Positions 16,574 to 23,944 of a stretch of 23,944 nucleotides of DNA are shown here, one piece after another; position 1 is the stretch's first letter, and the number at the start of each line of letters is the position of its first letter. The notes under the pieces were generated by a model that ran no database searches, was not told the origin of the DNA, and was given only the letters and a program-made list of their open reading frames with translations. Position numbers and translations under genes: made by a program. Origin of the DNA: Acidobacteriaceae bacterium (lineage in GTDB: Bacteria > Acidobacteriota > Terriglobia > Terriglobales > Acidobacteriaceae). The stretch covers positions 1,302-25,245 of the forward strand of contig PMWR01000216.1 in NCBI GenBank assembly GCA_003166055.1. The letters are read 5' to 3'.

Positions 16574-17217
16574 CAGAAGTACCAATCCTCCTTCGTGTAA
16601 GCCTTCACGGTCAAACCACGTTGCGTCAACTCTTTTTCGATATGCTGCTGCACCATTGTTGAATTGCCGCAAATTCCGAGTAGGGCGTCGACGGGCAAGT
16701 ATTTCCAAATCAGCGTTTCCGCTTGATATCTATCCGTCTTACCTGGATCGTTCGGATCGGTTTTGAAGTCCCGAGCCTGGAGGATTGTCCAGTCTATAAC
16801 ATTCAAATGAACCGGATCAGTAAAGTATTGAGCCATAGCTCTGTAGGCGTGCTGGTCAGTAAACACGGAGTGAAGACCAAGCGATGATATTTGATGAAAG
16901 GAGGATACAAGAATCACGAGTTCATTGTTTGGAACTTGCTCAATTCCTCTGTGCCCGGTATGGATATTGAAGGCCATCATGGAAAACGGCGTGAAGTAGA
17001 AGGGTACGTAGTCGCTCAGCGTTCCGCCTTGACCGACGCGGACACGGCGAGTCGATCGTTTGTCAATTAGGTCCAGGTCTCCGATCCTGCGAAAGTTGGG
17101 ATCAAGCACATTACTGCTTTTTGCATGAAGCCCGTGATCCAGAATCCATGGCAGATTGTCGCGATGGGTGACCCGAAAGATGAGAGCGTCTTTCGGATTA
17201 AGGAATGCGAGCGTCAT
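16573..17217 (-). CDS. darT: DarT-like DNA ADP-ribosyltransferase toxin
   Basis: A 214-residue toxin of the DUF4433 family, which transfers ADP-ribose from NAD+ to thymidine in short motifs on single-stranded DNA, blocking replication and acting against phages. The N-terminus is IFRVTHRDNLPWILDHGLHAKSS (His18), the family's NAD-binding start. The middle has DYVPFYFTPFSMMAFNI (VPFYF at about 71-75), and the catalytic glutamate is probably Glu167 in RYQAETLIWKYLP. Arg residues at 54-60 are candidates for the second active-site residue. The start ATG 17217 has no clear Shine-Dalgarno; the reading frame is open to GTG 17286, but family proteins begin near here. A TACAAT hexamer 52 bases upstream (17269-17274, minus strand) could be a -10 box. 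GC is low (25 of 60 at 16861-16920). Confidence 0.9.
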   Translation of the reverse strand: MTLAFLNPKDALIFRVTHRDNLPWILDHGLHAKSSNVLDPNFRRIGDLDLIDKRSTRRVRVGQGGTLSDYVPFYFTPFSMMAFNIHTGHRGIEQVPNNELVILVSSFHQISSLGLHSVFTDQHAYRAMAQYFTDPVHLNVIDWTILQARDFKTDPNDPGKTDRYQAETLIWKYLPVDALLGICGNSTMVQQHIEKELTQRGLTVKAYTKEDWYF

Positions 17218-17325
17218 TCGTCGATCACCGGTTGCGTGGGTTAAAGCGGGGCGATGGCCTTCCCGGTGATTGTACAGCCGTGCCACGCGGTCCGCGCTGC
17301 GTCACTCTCACCGTCCTGAACCGAG

Positions 17326-18744
17326 TTACTCCTTGGGGTTCAGGCTGGTCAGCCGGTGCGTCTTCCATAGCGAAAACAGGAACAGAGCAACGCCGAGGCC
17401 CAGGAGGACGGCGGTCGCGCCTAATACTTTGCCTATTGCTAACGGCTTGTTGGTTTCTTCCGCCGAGGGGATGACGGACAGGACAATCGTGATCGCGGTG
17501 CTGAGCAGGCCGATGGAGGCGAGGGCGATGGCTACAGGTTTGCCGCCGGGGACGCGGCGAACTCCAGGTGGTGCGGGCTGGCTTTGCAGGCGGATCATGG
17601 CCCCGAAGAGAAATAGATAAGGGATAAAGAGCGAGATGACCGACATGCTGACCATCACGTCATAGGCGCCTCGGACGGTGGTTCCAGCCTGACTCAGAAG
17701 CGCAACAATCATGCCGGCGAGGCCGTAAACACCAATCGCCACCCACGGCGTCCGGAAGCGGGGATGGATGGAGCCGAAGACCGCGGGAAGGTAGCGATCG
17801 ACTCCCACGGCGAAGGGCAGACGCGCTGTGCTGGAGAGGTTGCCGGCGACCTGACCGATTGCGCTGAGAACGACGAGCAGCGCCATGGGAGCGAGGATCC
17901 ACCCGAGGCCAAGACGGGCGGCAAGTTGTTCGATGCCATGCACGAATCCGTCGGGGCCGGCGACGGCCTGGGGCGGCAGCATGAAGAGGAAGGCCGCGGT
18001 GCCGGCGATATAGCCGATGGTGAGGATGATGCCGGCGACGAGCAGGGCCCAGGGAATGGTTCGGCGAGGGTTCTGGATTTCGTCTCCCATGGCGGAGGCG
18101 GACTCAATGGCGCTGAAGGCGAAGAAGACGCTGGACCAGAAGACGGCGTTGTCGAGCGACCAGTGAGGGACAAAGTCGGCGGAGGCGGGGTGGAGTACGG
18201 GTCCGAAGCGAAACCAGGAGGCGAGGGCGAGCAGCAGGAGCACGGCGAGCGGCAACAGAATACCGAGTGCGCCGATATTGTTGAGCCATTTGCCAACGTC
18301 GACGCCAACAATGTTGAGCGCTGTGATGAGGGCGAGCGCGATGACCGCGAACACGATGTAATAGGCGGGACTTGAGGCAAGGAATTGGGCGTGGGGCGAA
18401 AAGGCGAAGAGCGCGGAGGCCGCGCCGAAGTAAAGGACGGCGGCGAAGTAGGGGAGGTTACTCATCCAGTAGATGAATGCGCACAAGAAGCCGGAGAAAT
18501 CGCCGAAGGCCTCGCGGGTCCAGATGTAGATGCCGCCCTCTTCAGGATGGCGGGAAGATAGCTCCATGACACTGGCGGCAAGGGGAAGGAAGAAGAAGAG
18601 CAGCGCTGCGACCCAGACGATGAGGATGCTCGGGCCGGCGGTGGCTGCCTGGGCTGTCCAGCGGATGCTGAGCACAAGGACGACGTAGAGCGGCACCAGG
18701 TCGCGAAACCTGAGACCTCGCTTGAGCGCTGGAACGGTGGCCAT
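17326..18744 (-). CDS. APC-family amino-acid permease
   Basis: A 472-residue inner-membrane transporter with about 12 hydrophobic segments. The first pair is LVPLYVVLVLSIRWTAQAATAGPSILIVWVAALLFFFLPLA, then SSRHPEEGGIYIWTREAFGDFSGF, the conserved helix-3 region of amino acid/polyamine/organocation permeases. Further motifs are AFSAIESASAMGDEIQNPRRTIPWALL and LPFAVGVDRYLPAVFGSIHPRFRTPWVAI. It most resembles glutamate/GABA-antiporter-like members, but the substrate is not readable. I use ATG 18744 (MATVPALKRG), where homologues tend to start; ATG 18771 in frame is an alternative, and neither has a clear Shine-Dalgarno. It follows the FAD oxidoreductase gene closely on the same strand, so the two are probably co-transcribed. 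Confidence 0.88.
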   Translation of the reverse strand: MATVPALKRGLRFRDLVPLYVVLVLSIRWTAQAATAGPSILIVWVAALLFFFLPLAASVMELSSRHPEEGGIYIWTREAFGDFSGFLCAFIYWMSNLPYFAAVLYFGAASALFAFSPHAQFLASSPAYYIVFAVIALALITALNIVGVDVGKWLNNIGALGILLPLAVLLLLALASWFRFGPVLHPASADFVPHWSLDNAVFWSSVFFAFSAIESASAMGDEIQNPRRTIPWALLVAGIILTIGYIAGTAAFLFMLPPQAVAGPDGFVHGIEQLAARLGLGWILAPMALLVVLSAIGQVAGNLSSTARLPFAVGVDRYLPAVFGSIHPRFRTPWVAIGVYGLAGMIVALLSQAGTTVRGAYDVMVSMSVISLFIPYLFLFGAMIRLQSQPAPPGVRRVPGGKPVAIALASIGLLSTAITIVLSVIPSAEETNKPLAIGKVLGATAVLLGLGVALFLFSLWKTHRLTSLNPKE

Positions 18745-18784
18745 GTAGGGCGCAGCATAGCAGAGGCGCATGCGGCGGGCACAG

Positions 18785-20407
<1,623 letters not shown>

Positions 20408-20477
20408 GCGTTCCACGCTAACATTTTGCGGTACCTGGGTGCATGGACTCCGATGGGAACCGACGTTTTTTTGGTGC

Positions 20478-20502
20478 TGCACGATTGAAGAGGAATTGTG
20501 CA
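20478..20502. promoter_or_regulatory. Palindrome in a divergent promoter region
   Basis: TGCACGATT (20478-20486) and AATTGTGCA (20494-20502) form a 9-bp inverted repeat (one G-T pair) with a 7-base centre. It lies between the divergent FAD oxidoreductase and nitroreductase starts, where an operator would be expected. A second, imperfect hairpin with CGGA/TCCG arms lies at 20520-20534. No regulator is assigned. Confidence 0.4.
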
Positions 20503-20622
20503 CTGCGGCTGTTGCTTGCCGGAGAGAATATCCGTTGCAACAAGTTTCTTTGAAGTTCGAGCATCTTTCCGGAGTACGCGCTAATCAAAGGGTGGAGTGC
20601 ATTCATACCCGAGGAGCCCCCA

Positions 20623-21246
20623 ATGACCCTGTCCGCACACGAAGTCAACCAATTGAAGCATGCGCCGGCCGTCGATGGCGTCTTGCCTGTCCTGCACCAG
20701 CGCTGGAGCCCGCGTTCGTTTGCCAGCCGTGACGTGGCCCCCGCGGATTTGGCCAAGGTGTTTGAGGCGGCTCGCTGGGCCGCTTCCTCCTTCAATGAGC
20801 AGCCGTGGCGGTTTCTTGTGGGGGTGCATGGATCAGAGGCTTACACAAAAATCTTCAACTCGCTCGGTGAATTCAACCAGGCGTGGGCCAAGTCGGCTCC
20901 GGTGCTGATTCTGGGCGCGGCCAGGACGCGATTCAGCCACAACGACACTCCGAACCGGGTTGCGCTCTACGACCTGGGCGCCGCATCGTCCTACCTGACG
21001 CTGCAGGCCGCCGCGCTGGGGCTGGCCACGCACCAGATGGCCGGTTTCGATCCTGACGCTGCGCGGAAGGCCTTTGGTATCCCGGATGTTTACGAGCTTG
21101 GTGCGGTGATCGCCCTCGGCTACCAGGGCGAACCTGCTGCATTGGGCAACGAGCAAATCGTTGCGCAGGAGGTTGCTCCGCGCACGCGCAAGCCGTTGAA
21201 GGAATTTGTCTTCTCCGCCTGGGATACTGCCACCGACCTGACCTGA
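20623..21246 (+). CDS. Nitroreductase-family protein
   Basis: A 207-residue FMN-dependent oxidoreductase. The N-terminal QRWSPRSFASRDVAPADLAKVFEAARWAASSFNEQPWRFLV is the FMN-binding signature of the nitroreductase family, with the Arg-Ser-Phe and Asn-Gln-Pro-Trp-Arg clusters. LGAASSYLTLQAAALGLATHQMAGFDP follows, then a short strand-rich end. The usual reaction is NAD(P)H-dependent reduction of nitro, quinone or similar compounds; the natural substrate is unknown. The ATG 20623 has AGGAG about seven bases upstream. It is divergent from the FAD oxidoreductase. Confidence 0.92.
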   Translation: MTLSAHEVNQLKHAPAVDGVLPVLHQRWSPRSFASRDVAPADLAKVFEAARWAASSFNEQPWRFLVGVHGSEAYTKIFNSLGEFNQAWAKSAPVLILGAARTRFSHNDTPNRVALYDLGAASSYLTLQAAALGLATHQMAGFDPDAARKAFGIPDVYELGAVIALGYQGEPAALGNEQIVAQEVAPRTRKPLKEFVFSAWDTATDLT

Positions 21247-21315
21247 TTTGCTTCGCTTGGCTTTCGCGCCCCCTCCGGCCTTCGCGGTAGAGTGGAAGGT
21301 GGAGGGATTCTCTCG

Positions 21316-22005
21316 GTGACCAAATCTCCAACCCGCGCAATCCGCCGGCAAGCTCCCGCGCGGAGGTCGCGTCGATCTGCTTCCAGTGCTCGACCGCGCA
21401 AGTGGGTGAGGCGTGGGGTGATCGCGGTGATGGTGCTGGCGGCGGGGTTGTTTGCCTGGGCAGCGATTGCCCGCAAGCTCGCGCCGACCTCAAACACGAC
21501 GCTGGCGCGGTTTGATGCCATCATCGTGCTCGGCTACCCGGCCGATGGAGATGGGAACCCGGCCCCCATCCAACTGGCTCGCGTAACCGAAGCCGTGCAC
21601 GAGTATGAACGGGGCGTCGCGCCACGGCTCATCGTCACAGGAGGGGCAGCCGCCAATCATTACGTTGAGGCCGAGGTGATGGCGCGGACCGCGCACGCAC
21701 AGGGAGTGCCGGATTCCGCGATCTTTGTTGAGCCGGAGGCACGGGACACGATCCAGAACGCATGCTACGCCACACGGATTATGAAGGCGCATGGGTGGGA
21801 TTCGGCGGAGATTGTGTCGAGCGCAAGCCACCTTCCGCGCGCGGCGCTGATCTTCAGTAAGTTGCCCCTGGAATGGCGTGTGCACGCTGCTCCCTCGCTT
21901 TCACCTGATGCCGATGCTCACGGAAGCACCGTGACATTCGTCGAAACCCTGAAAACTATGCGCTATCTGACATGGGCCCGCTGGACCGAACGCTGCGAGC
22001 CATAA
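21316..22005 (+). CDS. YdcF-like DUF218 membrane protein
   Basis: A 229-residue protein with a basic N-terminus (RRQAPARRSRRSASSARPRK), one transmembrane helix (VIAVMVLAAGLFAWAAIA), and a DUF218 domain outside: DAIIVLGYPADGDGNPAPIQLARV, PRLIVTGGAA, EAEVMARTAHAQGVPDSAIFVEPEARDTIQNA and IVSSASHLPRAALIF. YdcF/SanA-type proteins are associated with envelope or S-adenosylmethionine-linked functions; the exact role is unknown. GTG 21316 follows GGAGG (21301-21305) ten bases upstream; an in-frame GTG at 21292 is the alternative. It lies 69 bases after the nitroreductase stop. Confidence 0.85.
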   Translation: MTKSPTRAIRRQAPARRSRRSASSARPRKWVRRGVIAVMVLAAGLFAWAAIARKLAPTSNTTLARFDAIIVLGYPADGDGNPAPIQLARVTEAVHEYERGVAPRLIVTGGAAANHYVEAEVMARTAHAQGVPDSAIFVEPEARDTIQNACYATRIMKAHGWDSAEIVSSASHLPRAALIFSKLPLEWRVHAAPSLSPDADAHGSTVTFVETLKTMRYLTWARWTERCEP

Positions 22006-22063
22006 CCGAAGCGAATGTAGCCCGGTCTGCGTTGTCCCTCCTCGGCGCGGTCCTGTAAGCTGG

Positions 22064-22801
22064 ATGGTGATGCGTCTCTCAGTAAGATTTTCCGCTCCTT
22101 TCGTTGCCTTTGCCGCAGTGGCTCTCTGTGGAGGCAACTGCGCTCAAGCCCAGAGCACGGCCTCGCCAACCGCCGGGAACGGCACGTATACCCCAGGCGA
22201 CCCGCTTGCGGGTGTTCGCTACAACAACAAGTTCGATGTGACGCTGGGCGCGGCTTACGCACACATCAAGGCCGGGCCGCCTCCGTTGCACGAAGGCGCC
22301 AACCTGGGCGGGCTCGATCTGACCGCTTCGTACTGGTTCAGCAAGCGCTGGGCGGTCGAGGGCACGGGGCGCGCTTACCTGGGCAGCAGCGGCGCGTATC
22401 ACGGAATTAACCCCTACGGACCCAGCAACACTTCACCGAATCTGGTGGAAGGGCCCTTTGTGAGCCAATACATGTTTGCCGGCGGTCCGGAATGGCTGGG
22501 GCCGCATAACAAGCACGGCGCGATATCGGCTCATGCGCTGGTTGGCGGATCGCTCTTCGATTCGCATCCGGGTACGCTGCCGCCGTCGGCGGTTTCGTTT
22601 TTCAATAATCAGACGGCGCTGGCGGCGATCATCGGCGGCCACATCGACCTGAACCGCTCAGCGCACTGGGTTTTCCGGATCACGCCGGATGCTCTGTATA
22701 CGCGCTACGGGATCAACTACGGGAACCAGGCCACCTATCCTTACTGGAACTTCGGCATCTCGGTGGGAGCGGAGTACAAGTTCAAGGCCAAGCGTCGATA
22801 G
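22064..22801 (+). CDS. Outer-membrane beta-barrel protein (OmpA/OmpX-like fold)
   Basis: A 245-residue protein with a signal peptide (hydrophobic FVAFAAVALCGGNCAQAQ) and an N-terminal Thr/Pro-rich linker. The rest alternates hydrophobic and polar residues with repeated aromatic girdle residues (KFDVTLGAAYAHI, LDLTASYWFSKRWAVEGTGRAYL, HAISAHALVGG-type strands, ending NFGISVGAEYKFKAKRR), as in small outer-membrane barrels. It resembles acidobacterial outer membrane beta-barrel proteins; no enzymatic role. ATG 22064 or ATG 22070 may start it; both have weak sites. Its own promoter is probably in the 58-base gap after the YdcF-like gene. Confidence 0.77.
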   Translation: MVMRLSVRFSAPFVAFAAVALCGGNCAQAQSTASPTAGNGTYTPGDPLAGVRYNNKFDVTLGAAYAHIKAGPPPLHEGANLGGLDLTASYWFSKRWAVEGTGRAYLGSSGAYHGINPYGPSNTSPNLVEGPFVSQYMFAGGPEWLGPHNKHGAISAHALVGGSLFDSHPGTLPPSAVSFFNNQTALAAIIGGHIDLNRSAHWVFRITPDALYTRYGINYGNQATYPYWNFGISVGAEYKFKAKRR

Positions 22802-23156
22802 AGGCGCGCCGGAAGAAATGTACCAGGGCGCGCCACCAGGGGTTGAAACCGAGTCGATCTTGCAGCATGTTCGGCAAACTCAAGCCGCGCCCCGACACGG
22901 AGCCTTCTCGAATCCCGCTGGTGTGAGCCGTTCACAAGTGGGAATCCGCCCGAATTTGAGCAGCCAACTTAGAGACGGCAACCCCAATGTAAATGAATGG
23001 GCTGCCAAGTTCATCGGCGTGTGGTATTCTCCACCGTTCGGAGACGCGTGCGCATTCCGTGCCGCCGGAGAATATGCCGTACCGGATAGCGGCACTCCCT
23101 TGGTTGCGTCGGGAGTCGCTGAGAGATAAGGGAACAAAGGCAGGGTTAAAACGGCT
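22802..23156. other. Intergenic region before glgC
   Basis: About 355 bases with no supported gene; the open frames across it are shadows of flanking genes or of glgC. Two copies of the self-complementary GGCGCGCC at 22803-22810 and 22827-22834 can form an 8-bp stem with a 16-base loop just past the barrel-protein stop. They may act as a weak terminator, though no T-tract follows. The last 60 bases should include the glgC promoter; GATAAG at about 23124 is the only -10-like hexamer I noticed. Confidence 0.45.
22803..22834. terminator. GGCGCGCC hairpin after the outer-membrane barrel gene
   Basis: Two GGCGCGCC octamers separated by 16 bases pair with one another. The hairpin starts two bases after the stop codon. 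GC-rich and lacking a T-run, so only a candidate. Confidence 0.3.
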
Positions 23157-23944
23157 ATGAGAGACACACTCGGAGTACTGCTTGCAGGCGGGCAAGGAGA
23201 ACGCCTGTTTCCGCTGACCCGCGATCGCGCCAAGCCGGCAGTGCCTTTTGGCGGACACTACCGCATCATCGACATCACGCTTTCCAACTGCATCAACTCC
23301 GGTCTGCGCCGGGTGTATGTCATGACCCAGTACAAGGCGCTTTCGCTCAACCGGCACATCCGCGAGGGCTGGACTGGGATCGTGGCAACGGAGCTGGGAG
23401 AGTTCTTTGAGATTTTGCCGCCCATGAAGCGCACCGGCTCCGACTGGTATATGGGCACCGCGGACGCTGTCTACCAGAACATTTACTCCATCGGCAGCGA
23501 GCAGCCGGAGCACGTCATCATCCTCTCTGGCGACCACATCTACAAGATGGACTACAGCCGGATGCTGGCGTATCACAAGGAAACGAAGGCCGAGGTTACG
23601 CTGGCGACGCTTCCGATTCCGCCCGATGAGGTAAAGCAGTTCGGTGTAGTGGAGGTGGCCCAGACAGGCGAGGTCCTCGGTTTTCAAGAGAAGCCTGCCT
23701 CCACCAGTTTCCGTTCGCCCGTGAATCCCAACGCGGTGGATGCCTCGATGGGCATCTACATCTTCAATACCGAGATTCTGCTGAAGGCTCTGATCGCGGA
23801 CGCCGAGGATCCCAATTCCAAGCACGACTTCGGCCACAACATCCTGCCCAAGATGCTGGGCAAGCAGAAGATGATGGCCTACAGCTTTGTGGACGAGAAC
23901 AAGCAGCAGGCGCTCTATTGGCGCGACGTGGGCACGCTGGACGC
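23157..23944 (+). CDS. glgC: Glucose-1-phosphate adenylyltransferase (ADP-glucose pyrophosphorylase), N-terminal part
   Basis: Makes ADP-glucose from glucose 1-phosphate and ATP, the committing step of bacterial glycogen synthesis. About 262 codons are present before the right edge. The start MRDTLGVLLAGGQGERLFPLTRDRAKPAVPFGG carries the nucleotide-binding GGxGxRLxPLT and the regulatory Lys-Pro-Ala region. RIIDITLSNCINSG, GTADAVYQNI, LSGDHIYKMDY, FQEKP and YWRDVGTLDA are all GlgC landmarks. The ATG at 23157 has a weak AGGG at about 14 bases upstream. Rho-type context cannot be judged. It may pair with other glycogen genes off the right edge; the secreted alpha-glucosidase at 3.5-5.4 kb is a separate carbohydrate gene. 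Confidence 0.95.
   Translation, partial: MRDTLGVLLAGGQGERLFPLTRDRAKPAVPFGGHYRIIDITLSNCINSGLRRVYVMTQYKALSLNRHIREGWTGIVATELGEFFEILPPMKRTGSDWYMGTADAVYQNIYSIGSEQPEHVIILSGDHIYKMDYSRMLAYHKETKAEVTLATLPIPPDEVKQFGVVEVAQTGEVLGFQEKPASTSFRSPVNPNAVDASMGIYIFNTEILLKALIADAEDPNSKHDFGHNILPKMLGKQKMMAYSFVDENKQQALYWRDVGTLD

Noticed and set aside
22932..23837. A 301-residue minus-strand open frame near the right edge
   Set aside because: Antisense to glgC, with no motif.

Overview
The window is about 24 kb of a high-GC chromosome. It most likely comes from an Acidobacteriota member of class Terriglobia. This rests on gene content: a DUF2934 protein, a lone pseudo-receiver protein, paired exported amidohydrolases, a C4 zinc-ribbon coiled-coil protein, and an interspersed repeat with the ACGACTTCAGTCGT core that I recall from acidobacterial genomes. 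It also fits a Gram-negative envelope (an AsmA-like protein, a beta-barrel outer-membrane protein and signal peptides). Genus cannot be read from the sequence.

Layout. 1-941 (-) is the N-terminal part of glycerol kinase, running off the left edge. 1279-1497 (+) is a small DUF2934 protein. 1661-3126 (-) holds an HIR/stomatin-like SPFH protein and a degenerate response-regulator receiver protein. 3486-5369 (-) is an exported GH13 alpha-glucosidase and 5503-7350 (-) an AsmA-like membrane protein. 7479-11627 (+) is a run of four genes: a zinc-ribbon coiled-coil protein, a 5'(3')-deoxyribonucleotidase-like HAD protein, and two overlapping secreted amidohydrolases, the second of which has lost several metal ligands. 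11724-11790 is an interspersed palindromic repeat. 11825-12550 (-) is an XRE-cupin regulator, divergent from a TIGR01777 SDR protein (12695-13642) that is followed by asparaginyl-tRNA synthetase (13683-15068).

About 15.1-17.3 kb is a low-GC segment: sampled lines give 42-45% GC against 62-65% in the flanks. It carries a darT-darG toxin-antitoxin pair on the minus strand, with the stop and start codons overlapping as TGATG. This is the clearest accessory, probably horizontally acquired, element here. After it come an APC amino-acid permease and a PYROXD2-like FAD oxidoreductase (-), then a nitroreductase, a YdcF-like protein and an outer-membrane beta-barrel protein (+), and finally the start of glgC (ADP-glucose pyrophosphorylase) running off the right edge.

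Together the genes are mostly household and carbohydrate or envelope functions (glycerol use, alpha-glucoside hydrolysis, glycogen synthesis, tRNA charging), interrupted by one phage-defence-type toxin-antitoxin module. I see no CRISPR array, tRNA, rRNA, transposase or integrase. The most interesting points are the long DarG with an extra C-terminal domain, the active/inactive amidohydrolase tandem, the plant-HIR-like SPFH protein, and several unlabelled palindromes and repeats.
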